Positions 1 to 9,887 of a stretch of DNA of 9,887 nt are shown here, in pieces (position 1 is the stretch's first letter; each line of letters begins with the position of its first letter). Under the pieces are notes generated by a model that had not been told where the DNA came from, ran no database searches, and saw only the letters and a list, made by a program, of their open reading frames with translations. This stretch comes from Pseudomonadota bacterium (GTDB lineage Bacteria; Pseudomonadota; Alphaproteobacteria; UBA8366; GCA-2717185), in the NCBI GenBank assembly GCA_027619655.1, contig JAQCHR010000095.1, positions 1-9,887 of the forward strand, in the 5' to 3' direction. Both the position numbers and the translations under genes were made by a program.

Positions 1-416
1 TGGCGACGTCGCCGCATGACCTGGAACTGTCCGGCGCCCTTGCCGGGCTGGGGGATGGCGCGGAAACGATGCTGCTGCCGCCGACGCTGCTGCTGCAGTA
101 TCACTTCGACACGGGCAGCCGGTATCGTCCCTATGTCGGCGCCGGAATCAATTACACGATGGCCTATGCCGAAAACGCCAGCCGTGCGCTCGAAGCCGCC
201 CTCGGGCCGACCAGCGTCCGTGCCGGTGATTCCATCGGCTGGGCGCTGCAGGCCGGCCTTGATGTCGACATCAATGACCGTTGGTTTTTCAACGTTGATA
301 TCAAATACATCGATATCAAACTCGATGCCGAACTCAACTCCCGGGGCACGATCCGCACTACCGAAATCGGCATCGATCCTGTCGTGATCGGCGCCGGAAT
401 CGGCTACCGGTTCTGA
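1..416 (+). CDS. OmpW-family outer-membrane beta-barrel protein, C-terminal part (5' end outside window)
   Basis: The frame is open from base 3 and ends with TGA at 414-416, giving about 137 residues. A full OmpW protein is roughly 200-230 residues, so the signal peptide and first strands lie upstream. Visible family features are a segment reading LPPTLLLQYHF, followed by YRPYVGAGINYT, then alternating polar/hydrophobic strands (WFFNVDIKYIDIKLDAEL), and a C-terminal strand ending in GIGYRF. A terminal aromatic residue is the usual signal for BAM-dependent barrel assembly. OmpW proteins form 8-stranded barrels in the outer membrane and are thought to admit small hydrophobic compounds; the substrate here cannot be told. 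An internal ATG at base 69 is not the real start, because the homology-like sequence continues upstream of it. The gene converges on the SDR gene, with 28 bases between the two stops and no clear hairpin terminator. Confidence 0.85.
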   Translation, partial: ATSPHDLELSGALAGLGDGAETMLLPPTLLLQYHFDTGSRYRPYVGAGINYTMAYAENASRALEAALGPTSVRAGDSIGWALQAGLDVDINDRWFFNVDIKYIDIKLDAELNSRGTIRTTEIGIDPVVIGAGIGYRF

Positions 417-444
417 ACCGCGGCCCCGAATAGCGCGCCACGCG

Positions 445-1209
445 TTACAGCAGGTTCAGACCGGCATCGACATGCAGGACCTGCCCGGTGATCCGGGCCG
501 CATCGCGGCCCAGCAGAAAGGCGATCGCGGCCGCGACATCCGCCGGTGCGACCAGCGTCTTCATCGGCGCGGCGGCGGCGGCGCGTTGCCAGCTGTCGCC
601 GGCAACGGCGGCATGGGCTCCCGGATCCTTGCGGGTATAGCCGGGCGACACGCAGTTCACGGTAACGCCGTGTTTCGCCAGTTGAAACGCGAGCGTCCGC
701 GCCAGCGCCTCGAGCCCCGCCTTGGCCGCGGCGGAAACCGGAAAGATCGTGTCGTTCACGCCGAATTTATGCGCCACGAACGAACTGACGGCGACAACGC
801 GACCCCAGCGGGATTTCCGCAAGGCCGGCAGCGCCGCCGTCGCCAGGGCAAAGAACGCCTCGGTCACCGTGGCCAGCGACTGCCGCAGGGCTGCGGCATC
901 CACGTCGCCAAAGACACGTTTGTCCGCATATCCCGCATTGCTGACGATCTGGTCCAGCCCGCCGAAATCGTCGCAGGCGGATGCCACCAACGCCGCCGCC
1001 ACACCGGCATCGCAAAGATCGCCCAGGCGCGTGGCGACCGCGGCGCCGGCATCCCGTGCGCCGGCGGCAACAGTTTCCAGCCCCGCCGCATTGGCGCGCG
1101 TATGCAGAAGCAACGCGGTTCCAGGTCCCGCAACAGCGCGCACCGTCGCGGCGCCGATGCCACTGGCAGCGCCGGTTATCATGACCACGCGTTCAATTTC
1201 CATCGTCAT
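445..1209 (-). CDS. SDR family oxidoreductase, atypical (serine at the catalytic tyrosine position)
   Basis: This is a 254-residue Rossmann-fold protein of classical SDR length. It has the cofactor glycine motif TGAASGIG (residues 12-19), an Arg two residues into the loop after beta-2 (HTR) that hints at NADP(H), a GDL motif before helix C, the NAG motif (91-93), and VAVSS carrying the catalytic Ser (142/143). The normal YxxxK is replaced by SAAAK (S159, K163; Ser codon at 733-735), and the loop from the catalytic Ser is about three residues longer than usual. The C-terminal part ends with the usual ITGQVLHVDAG block. The chosen start is the ATG at 1209; an ATG at 1203 is also possible. A longer reading from 1254 adds 15 residues unlike an SDR N-terminus and has a purine run directly against its ATG, so it is less likely. 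The substrate is unknown. The gene stands alone and diverges from the binding-protein gene. Confidence 0.88.
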   Translation of the reverse strand: MTMEIERVVMITGAASGIGAATVRAVAGPGTALLLHTRANAAGLETVAAGARDAGAAVATRLGDLCDAGVAAALVASACDDFGGLDQIVSNAGYADKRVFGDVDAAALRQSLATVTEAFFALATAALPALRKSRWGRVVAVSSFVAHKFGVNDTIFPVSAAAKAGLEALARTLAFQLAKHGVTVNCVSPGYTRKDPGAHAAVAGDSWQRAAAAAPMKTLVAPADVAAAIAFLLGRDAARITGQVLHVDAGLNLL

Positions 1210-1350
1210 CGGCCCGATCCATAGCGCTGTTGCGTGCAGGCGGCAAACCGGCATCCTCTTGACCGCCCGGCAAAAAATTTAATTAGGCATTTATTACCGA
1301 ATCCCACAATACAATGCGCCCTGATTTAGCTGCGAAACGGAGGGCGTTTG
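1210..1350. promoter_or_regulatory. Divergent intergenic region between SDR and binding-protein genes; weak promoter candidate
   Basis: This 141-base spacer carries an AT-rich patch (about 1271-1316) in otherwise GC-rich DNA, as expected for a promoter zone serving two divergent genes. On the plus strand TACAAT at 1310-1315 matches the sigma-70 -10 box at five of six positions and would place the transcript start about 30 bases before the GTG at 1351. No good -35 box sits 16-18 bases upstream of it. TTGACC at 1259-1264 resembles a -35 box but has no convincing partner at the right distance. No strong inverted repeat was seen. The assignment is tentative. Confidence 0.3.
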
Positions 1351-2178
1351 GTGCGATTCTGTCGAAAATCCTTGCTGCAACTCCTGTTTGGCGCCGGCCT
1401 GTTTTTTGCCGCCTGTTCCGATGGCGAAGCCGAAACCGCGGCATTGACAATCGGCGGTACCGGCGCGGCGCTGGCGACCGTGGCGATTATCGGTGATGCA
1501 TTCGCGGCGCAACAGCCCGGTATCGCCGTCAAGGTGCTGCCGAGCCTGGGCAGCAATGGCGGCATCCGGGCCCTGCGGGCCGGCTCCATTGATCTGTCCC
1601 TGAGCACCAGGCCGTTGACGCAGGACGAACGCAACACAGGCCTGGAGGCGATCGAATACGGCACGACCGCGCTTGTCTTTGCCGGCAACGTCAAGTCCGG
1701 CCCCACAGACCTGACCGATGCGCAGGTTGTCGCGAAGTATGCCGCCGGGAACCCGCAATGGCCCGACGGCGTGCGGGCCAGGGTAGTGTTGCGGCCCGAG
1801 GCGGAAACCGATACGGCGCTTCTGCGCCGCACGATACCGGGCCTGTCCGCGGCCCTGGAAAGCGCCCGGACCACACCGGGCATGCCCACCGCCTATAACG
1901 ACCAGGAAAACGCCGACCTGCTGGCGCGGATCCCGGGTTCCTTTGGCTGCCTTGCGCTCAGTCAGTTGCTATCCGAGGCGCGCCCGCTGACGGTTTTCTC
2001 CCTGAATGGAGTCGCCGCAACACTGGCATCAATCCGGGACGGCAGCTATCCGATGACGAAAACCTTCTACGCCGTCTATGCATTGGACCGGCCACAGCCC
2101 GCGCGCGCCTTTATCGGGTTTCTGCAATCCCAGGAGGGACAGGGACTGCTCGCCCGGAACGGAACGATTGCAAGATAG
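1351..2178 (+). CDS. PstS-like periplasmic substrate-binding lipoprotein (PBP_like_2 type)
   Basis: The protein has 275 residues from the GTG at 1351. GGAGG at 1339-1343 lies seven bases before this GTG; a TTG at 1348 is in frame but only four bases away. The N-terminus has Arg/Lys residues, a hydrophobic stretch (residues 8-21) and FFAAC, a lipobox-like site with Cys22 as the likely lipid anchor. Ser at +2 would favour outer-membrane sorting if the E. coli rule applies. The mature part begins LTIGGTGAALATV and contains LPSLGSNGGIRALRAGSIDLSLSTRPL in two consecutive blocks, the pattern of the PstS/PBP_like_2 fold where the GS/G loop and an acidic residue contact an oxyanion. It ends with QSQEGQGLLARNG, typical of this fold. 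No transporter permease or ATPase is adjacent. The stop TAG abuts the ATG of the kinase gene, so the two are probably translationally coupled and functionally paired. The ligand, perhaps phosphate or another oxyanion, is inference only. Confidence 0.8.
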   Translation: MRFCRKSLLQLLFGAGLFFAACSDGEAETAALTIGGTGAALATVAIIGDAFAAQQPGIAVKVLPSLGSNGGIRALRAGSIDLSLSTRPLTQDERNTGLEAIEYGTTALVFAGNVKSGPTDLTDAQVVAKYAAGNPQWPDGVRARVVLRPEAETDTALLRRTIPGLSAALESARTTPGMPTAYNDQENADLLARIPGSFGCLALSQLLSEARPLTVFSLNGVAATLASIRDGSYPMTKTFYAVYALDRPQPARAFIGFLQSQEGQGLLARNGTIAR

Positions 2179-3882
2179 ATGTACGGCAACAACGAGCAGA
2201 GTCTCGCCAAACGCCTGAACGACATTGCGCTCACGGTCTCGATCGTGATTACCCTGGCGCTGTCGGCAAACCACCTGTTTACCGCCTATGGCTACGAAAC
2301 CCAGCGAATTCAAGCCGGTACCCGGTCCATTGCCGCCAGCATCTCCCGCCTCGCCTATGAAAAGCCGGATATCTGGCAGTTTCAGGAAGAACGGATCCGG
2401 GAACTTGCCAAACAATCGCAATCCAGTGACACCGTCGCCGATCCGGCCCGCTATATCGAAATCCGCGACGGTTCCGGAGCGGTCATCGTCCATATCGGCG
2501 CCGTGCTCGGCCCGCCCGCCATTTCCGGCAGCAGCCCGATCATGGACGGCCCCGTTGTCGTCGGGGCAGTCATGCTGTCGGAAGATGTGACCCGGATCTG
2601 GACCCGCGCCGTCGTCCCCCTGATGCTCGGCATCCTGCTGGGCATCGCCGTGTTTCTGATCCTGCGGTACCTGCCGATACGCGCCCTGCTGACGCGGGAA
2701 CGGCAATTGCAGGAAACCACGCTACAGCTTCGCCAGGCGCAGAAGATGGGGGCGATCGGCCAGTTGACGGGCGGCATCGCCCATGATTTCAATAATCTGC
2801 TATGCGTTGTCATCGGCAACCTGGAACTGATCCAGGAATCGCTCGACCGCAAGTCGCCCGGCTACCAATTCGCACAAAGCGCCATCGACGCCGCCCAGCG
2901 CGGCGCGACCCTGACCCAGCAGTTGCTGTCCTTTGCGCGCAAGCAGATGCTTCGGCCCAGGATTATCGAACTGAATGCCCTGGTAACCGGAATCACCGGC
3001 ATACTGCATCGAACGCTCGGCGAAACCATTCGGATCGAAATGGACCTGGCGGAAAGCCTCTGGCCCGCAAAAATCGATCCGGCGCAAATGGAACTCGCCA
3101 TCCTCAACCTTGCGACAAATGCCCGCCACGCCATGCCGGAAGGCGGCGTCATCACAATCAAAACGTCGAATTGCACGCTCGAAAAATCCGTCACCCCGCA
3201 ACAGGACACCGTCGCGCAGGGCCCCTATGTCGCGATGACCTTCTCGGACCACGGCGTTGGCATCCCGGCCGATATCCTGCCGCGTATCTTCGAACCCTTT
3301 TTTACAACCCGGGAGGTCGGGCAAGGCAGCGGGCTGGGGCTGAGCATGGTGCACGGCTTCATCCGGCAATCCCACGGCCATATCGCGATTGACAGCCGGG
3401 AAGGCGGCGGAACGGTCATCACGTTTTATTTCCCCGCCCTCTTCGGGAAGAACGATGACCTGGTCGCCAGCGGCATTCCCGTAAACGTCAGGGGCCGCGC
3501 CCGCGAAACGGTCCTCGTCGTCGAAGACGACCCGGAACTCCTGGCGATGTCCGCATCGCGCATATCGGCCCTGGGATATACGGTCCTTCAGGCAGCAGAC
3601 GGCAGGACGGCGCTGGAGATCCTGGCGGAAAATCCCACGGCAGACCTGCTTTTCACCGATATTGTCCTGCCGAACGGGATGAGCGGAACCGAACTGGCCA
3701 GCGCCGCGCAGCAATGCGTCCCGGATATCCGCGTCGCCTTCACCACCGGATATAACGAGAAAATCACCGGTCCCGATGGCGTGCTGGACGATCGCTTCGC
3801 GGTGCTGGCCAAGCCCTATCGCCAGCAGGAACTGGCCCAGTTCCTGCGCCGCGCCCTGGTCGGCCGGACCGAAAGGGTCTGA
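2179..3882 (+). CDS. Membrane hybrid sensor histidine kinase (periplasmic sensor, HisKA, HATPase, receiver)
   Basis: This is a 567-residue inner-membrane kinase. TM1 is about residues 15-36, followed by a periplasmic segment of roughly 105 residues that I cannot assign to a named sensor family, and TM2 about 143-163. A short coiled linker (172-189) leads to the H-box GGIAHDFNNLL with phosphoacceptor His202. The ATPase domain shows the N-box (N310/N314 in NLATNARHAMP), G1 box DHGVGIP (357-363), F-box FEPFFTT and G2 box GSGLGLS (383-389). A C-terminal receiver (about 444-560) has the acidic pocket E449-D451, phosphoacceptor Asp494 (FTDIVLP), T522 and Lys545 (AKPY). All catalytic residues are present, so it should be active. 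The receiver is terminal with no output domain, so the phosphate must pass to a separate phosphotransfer protein or regulator, or the receiver tunes the kinase. It starts immediately after the stop of the binding-protein gene, implying that the lipoprotein presents ligand to the small periplasmic domain. Nineteen bases separate its stop from the convergent ABC gene. Confidence 0.9.
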   Translation: MYGNNEQSLAKRLNDIALTVSIVITLALSANHLFTAYGYETQRIQAGTRSIAASISRLAYEKPDIWQFQEERIRELAKQSQSSDTVADPARYIEIRDGSGAVIVHIGAVLGPPAISGSSPIMDGPVVVGAVMLSEDVTRIWTRAVVPLMLGILLGIAVFLILRYLPIRALLTRERQLQETTLQLRQAQKMGAIGQLTGGIAHDFNNLLCVVIGNLELIQESLDRKSPGYQFAQSAIDAAQRGATLTQQLLSFARKQMLRPRIIELNALVTGITGILHRTLGETIRIEMDLAESLWPAKIDPAQMELAILNLATNARHAMPEGGVITIKTSNCTLEKSVTPQQDTVAQGPYVAMTFSDHGVGIPADILPRIFEPFFTTREVGQGSGLGLSMVHGFIRQSHGHIAIDSREGGGTVITFYFPALFGKNDDLVASGIPVNVRGRARETVLVVEDDPELLAMSASRISALGYTVLQAADGRTALEILAENPTADLLFTDIVLPNGMSGTELASAAQQCVPDIRVAFTTGYNEKITGPDGVLDDRFAVLAKPYRQQELAQFLRRALVGRTERV

Positions 3883-3901
3883 ACGACCACCCCGGCCTGT
3901 C

Positions 3902-7474
<3,573 letters not shown>

Positions 7475-7534
7475 ACCCTATCCCCTGCTCTGCCGGACAC
7501 GTTGCCCGGTCGTGATTTCCGTGCGGTTACGCGA

Positions 7535-8911
7535 TTACGACGACGCGACGCAAAGCCGCACGATTTCGCCGATGTTGCGGCATTCCTCCAGCCGGCGCAC
7601 CCGGTCGACGACCGATTTCGCGTTGGCCGCGCCAATCACCGGTGTCGCATTGTCGAGGAACTTCGCCGAGAGCCGCGACCATTGCCGGTCCAGGTCGGTT
7701 TCCGGCGTTTCCACATCCATCCGCAGGCGATGCTCCGACCCGTCCAGCATGGAAATCACGACTTCGGCTTCCGCCAGTCCCATCTCGGCGCTCGGCACCA
7801 CGGTGATCTTGTCGCGAACGGCGATGACCTCCGGGTCCTGCACCTTGTCGTCGCTGAAATTGGCGATCAGCCCGGTATTTTCGCCCAGCAGCGCCATCGC
7901 CGCCGTGAACCGCAGGCTGAACTTGCCCTCCAGCCCGGTCACCGGGTTCTCGATATTGCACATTTTCAGGTTGGATTCCTTCACATGCACCTCGATGCGC
8001 GCAACATTTGCCGGATCGATATTATTGTTGCGCTTCAGTGTCGCCGCCGCATCTATCGCCGCGTGGGTGCCGTAACAGGCCGCGTGATACTTGAACAGCA
8101 CGTCCGGCGTGTGGAAGACATGGCCCAGCCCGTCCAGCGCCGCCGCCGGGTCGTAGTTCTTCGTCTGGGTATCGCCGAAGCCCTGGCTGCATTCCAGCAC
8201 GTCCGGGCGGCTTTCAAAGCCCTTCCCGGACAGCAGCGCCGCGTAGAGCCCGTTCGACGCCGCCTTGCCCGCATGGAACGGCTTGCACATGGTCCCGAAC
8301 ATGGATTTCAGCGCCGCCGCCTGCGTGCCGGCGATGCCCATGGCGTTGGCGCAGGCTTCCGCGTCGAGCCCCAGCAGCCGCGCCGCCGCCGCCGCCGCGC
8401 CGAAGGTGCCGACCGTTCCGGTGGTATGCCAGCCCGCCTCGTAATGGGATTCATTGACCAGCGCGCCGACCCGGCATTCCGCCTCGATCCCGGCGACCAG
8501 CGCGGTCAGGAATTCCCGCCCGCTGCTGCCCAGCTTTTCGCCCAGCGCCAGCAGCGCCGGCACGACCGGCACCGTCGGGTGCCCCGGCATGACCAGGATC
8601 ACGTCGTCATAATCCAGCGCATGCCCGGCGGAGCCGTTCACGACAGCGGCCTGCAGCATCGACAGCTTGCGCCCGTCGCCGATGACGGTCGCCTGGGGGT
8701 TGCCCCCCTCCTCCAGCGCCTCGTCCAGTAGGATACGGGTCAGCGGCTCGCGCGAGCCGGCCAGGGTCACGCCCAGCCAGTCGAGCAGGCAGTGCCGGGC
8801 GACCTCGATCACTTCCGCCGGCAGCGTATCCAGCGTCACCGCCATGCTGTTTCCGGCGAGTTGCAGGGTCAAATCGGTATCATTAACGTGATCCAGCGAT
8901 GCGTCAGCCAT
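7535..8911 (-). CDS. MmgE/PrpD family protein
   Basis: The protein has 458 residues, the normal length for this family, which includes 2-methylcitrate dehydratase, cis-aconitate decarboxylase and iminodisuccinate epimerase. An N-terminal all-helical domain carries CLLDWLGVTLAGS (41-53), the family signature NGSAGHALDYDD (102-112 region), a GHPTVPVVPALLAL block (120-133) and GWHTTGTVGTFGAA (about 169-182). The lid domain has CKPFHAGKAASNG (209-221) and the KYHAACYGTHAAIDA active-site block (284-297), followed by a C-terminal alpha/beta part (FSLRFTAAMAL). The main conserved blocks are intact, so it is probably active; the substrate cannot be fixed from sequence, and no prpB/prpC-like neighbours support a methylcitrate role. 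The ATG at 8911 is preceded five bases away by GGGGG (8917-8921 on the plus strand), a G-rich ribosome-binding site. It is the likely first gene of an operon with the fused ABC exporter downstream. Confidence 0.9.
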   Translation of the reverse strand: MADASLDHVNDTDLTLQLAGNSMAVTLDTLPAEVIEVARHCLLDWLGVTLAGSREPLTRILLDEALEEGGNPQATVIGDGRKLSMLQAAVVNGSAGHALDYDDVILVMPGHPTVPVVPALLALGEKLGSSGREFLTALVAGIEAECRVGALVNESHYEAGWHTTGTVGTFGAAAAAARLLGLDAEACANAMGIAGTQAAALKSMFGTMCKPFHAGKAASNGLYAALLSGKGFESRPDVLECSQGFGDTQTKNYDPAAALDGLGHVFHTPDVLFKYHAACYGTHAAIDAAATLKRNNNIDPANVARIEVHVKESNLKMCNIENPVTGLEGKFSLRFTAAMALLGENTGLIANFSDDKVQDPEVIAVRDKITVVPSAEMGLAEAEVVISMLDGSEHRLRMDVETPETDLDRQWSRLSAKFLDNATPVIGAANAKSVVDRVRRLEECRNIGEIVRLCVASS

Positions 8912-9103
8912 TTTAACCCCCGTGAATTTCAGTAACCTGTGCTTGCGGCAGAGAGTGCCACGCAGCCGGGATTATTATCCAGCAGTCCGGCCCTTGCTAT
9001 CGTACCCGCAGGATCGTCGCTGCGGCGGAAAATTAATATCGGCAATAAGTGGAAAAAATGGTATGTTAACCAATCATTATGAGAATAGTGAAAGATTTTC
9101 CAG
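8912..9103. promoter_or_regulatory. AT-rich divergent intergenic region
   Basis: This is 192 bases between the minus-strand PrpD gene and the plus-strand small ORFs. Base composition drops sharply toward AT between about 9028 and 9100, the most AT-rich stretch in the window, as expected for a divergent control region. Two short imperfect palindromes are visible: GGAT-N4-ATCC at 8969-8980 and TGGT-N6-ACCA at 9059-9072. I could not find a -35/-10 pair with proper spacing for either direction, so promoter positions are left open. No gene, tRNA or hairpin terminator was recognised. Confidence 0.4.
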
Positions 9104-9169
9104 ATGGTAGATTTCACGCTGAGCCGCACGTCCGAAGATCACGAAAACGAACAATACGCGCTCGCCTAA
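9104..9169 (+). CDS. 21-codon ORF: either a leader peptide or the severed 5' end of the next gene
   Basis: ATG at 9104 opens a frame starting MVDFTLSRTSEDHE and ending YALA before TAA at 9167-9169. It is in the same reading frame as the downstream gene (9182-9670), and only four codons (encoding NIDD) separate this TAA from that gene's GTG. Codon choice looks coding-like, with mostly C or G in third positions toward its 3' end. Only a weak purine run (GAAAG near 9090) lies in the ribosome-binding position. Read through the TAA, the sequence would continue smoothly as a hydrophilic N-terminus into the downstream protein. It may therefore be a genuine upstream ORF, the front of a gene broken by a nonsense change, or a sequencing error. 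Confidence 0.4.
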   Translation: MVDFTLSRTSEDHENEQYALA

Positions 9170-9181
9170 AATATCGACGAT

Positions 9182-9670
9182 GTGGAGTCGCTGGAGCAGG
9201 ATTCGCTTCTCCGCGTGGCGGTAATGGCCTGGCGCCAGCTTGCGACGCAGCCGGGCAAGGCCCCGGCCGCGGAATCCTTCCGCGCGCTGCTGGAGATGAC
9301 GCCCGCGCTGGCCAAGGTGACCCATGCGGTGCGGTACATGGTGTCGGGCATCGAATTCCGCATCGACGATGCGGGGCGCGAAGCGCTGCGGGGAATCGGG
9401 ATCGACGGCGACCTCGACCTCACGGCGCCGGAACTGAACAAGCGGGCCTTCGCCAGTTTCCTGTTCATCGCCAGCAACACCACGGAACCGACCTATCAGC
9501 GCGTGTGCGAAATCTGCAATGGCGTGCAGCGCGAATATGCGCGGCTTGCGCTGCCGGTCGATGACGGCGACGGCACCCTGACCTATTTCATGATACGCTC
9601 CCTCAATGCAGCGGAAACGCCGCTGGAGCAGGTCCGGAATCTCGCGGAGTTGAGCGACACGGATGCTTGA
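9182..9670 (+). CDS. Small PAS_5-like protein of unknown function (possibly lacking its N-terminus)
   Basis: The ORF gives 162 residues from GTG at 9182, with a soluble, mixed alpha/beta character, no signal peptide and no membrane segment. An early motif AWRQLATQPGKAPAAESFRA, a middle acidic block and a late segment around 118-136 (EYARLALPVDDGDGTLTYF) resemble the layout of the alphaproteobacterial PAS_5-type proteins, where the corresponding late block reads roughly RLLLPLSDDG. This is pattern memory and not a proven match. Cysteines at 109 and 112 (CEIC) form a CxxC pair. The GTG has no visible ribosome-binding site, while coding-like sequence in the same frame continues upstream to ATG 9104, interrupted by TAA 9167. 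The true start is therefore uncertain. Its 3' end overlaps the next gene by eight bases, suggesting translational coupling. Confidence 0.65.
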   Translation: MESLEQDSLLRVAVMAWRQLATQPGKAPAAESFRALLEMTPALAKVTHAVRYMVSGIEFRIDDAGREALRGIGIDGDLDLTAPELNKRAFASFLFIASNTTEPTYQRVCEICNGVQREYARLALPVDDGDGTLTYFMIRSLNAAETPLEQVRNLAELSDTDA

Positions 9671-9887
9671 CGCCAACGAACTTGAGCGTGCCTTCAGCGA
9701 GGACGACGCGGGGAACTGGACGCGCCGGATCCGGTATTCGCTCGACGAAGCCTTCCGCCGGGAGCGGGCAGCGTCCGGACATGGCGTCAGCGCGCCGCGT
9801 CAGCTCCTTGACGCATGGCGCGCCGACACCGTCTCGGCCGAATTCCTGACCCGGATGAGCCTGGCGGACGCCACAAAGCCATGGCTT
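9663..9887 (+). CDS. Hypothetical protein, 5' part (runs off the window)
   Basis: ATG at 9663 opens a frame that stays open for 75 codons to the window edge. It begins MLDANELERAFSEDDAGNW and continues through a charged, probably helical segment (RIRYSLDEAFRRERAASG) to AEFLTRMSLADATKPWL. Codon use is GC3-rich, as in the neighbours. It overlaps the preceding gene by eight bases (ATGCTTGA), typical of co-translated genes. I do not recognise a family; there is no signal peptide or membrane segment in the visible part. Confidence 0.65.
   Translation, partial: MLDANELERAFSEDDAGNWTRRIRYSLDEAFRRERAASGHGVSAPRQLLDAWRADTVSAEFLTRMSLADATKPWL

Noticed and set aside
1351..2178. Calling the binding protein PstS of a phosphate uptake system
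   Set aside because: No pstC, pstA, pstB or phoU homologue is adjacent, and the partner gene is a kinase, so only fold similarity is claimed.
3883..3901. Bidirectional terminator between the convergent kinase and exporter genes
   Set aside because: The 19-base gap has no stem-loop followed by a T run; the same is true of the 28-base gap at 417-444.
7502..8731. 409-residue plus-strand open frame antisense to the MmgE/PrpD gene
   Set aside because: Composition is that of an antisense shadow; the minus strand carries all family motifs.
9079..9564. 161-residue plus-strand frame beginning at ATG 9079
   Set aside because: Its product is Gly/Arg/Ala-rich and motif-free, and it overlaps the 9182-9670 frame, which has better codon use and leads into a coupled downstream gene.

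Overview
The window is GC-rich, densely packed bacterial DNA with strong G/C preference at third codon positions. Together with the gene types (OmpW-family porin, MmgE/PrpD protein, small PAS-like proteins), this suggests an alphaproteobacterium, perhaps of the Rhodospirillales type. That placement is inference from composition and protein style; there is no rRNA or marker gene to prove it. I see no tRNA, rRNA, insertion sequence, CRISPR array or phage gene.

Layout from left to right. (1) 1-416, plus strand: the C-terminal part of an OmpW-like outer-membrane beta-barrel, cut by the window edge. (2) 445-1209, minus strand: a short-chain dehydrogenase/reductase (SDR) whose catalytic tyrosine position holds serine. 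(3) 1351-3882, plus strand: a two-gene unit, a PstS-like periplasmic binding lipoprotein whose stop codon directly abuts the start of a membrane hybrid histidine kinase. No permease, ATPase or DNA-binding response regulator lies beside them, so this looks like a solute-sensing signalling pair, not an uptake system. (4) 8911-3902, minus strand: an apparent two-gene operon, an MmgE/PrpD-family protein followed after 60 bases by a very large single-chain ABC exporter (TMD-NBD-TMD-NBD, 1190 residues, TTG start). (5) 9104-9887, plus strand, divergent from the PrpD gene across an AT-rich spacer: a 21-codon ORF ending in TAA, an ORF in the same frame directly after it encoding a small PAS_5-like protein, and an overlapping gene of unknown function that runs off the window.

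The points most worth a second look are the binding-protein/hybrid-kinase pair, the SDR without its tyrosine, the in-frame TAA that may interrupt the small PAS-like gene, and the pairing of a PrpD-type enzyme with a fused ABC exporter. Most of the other long reading frames are antisense shadows caused by high GC content.
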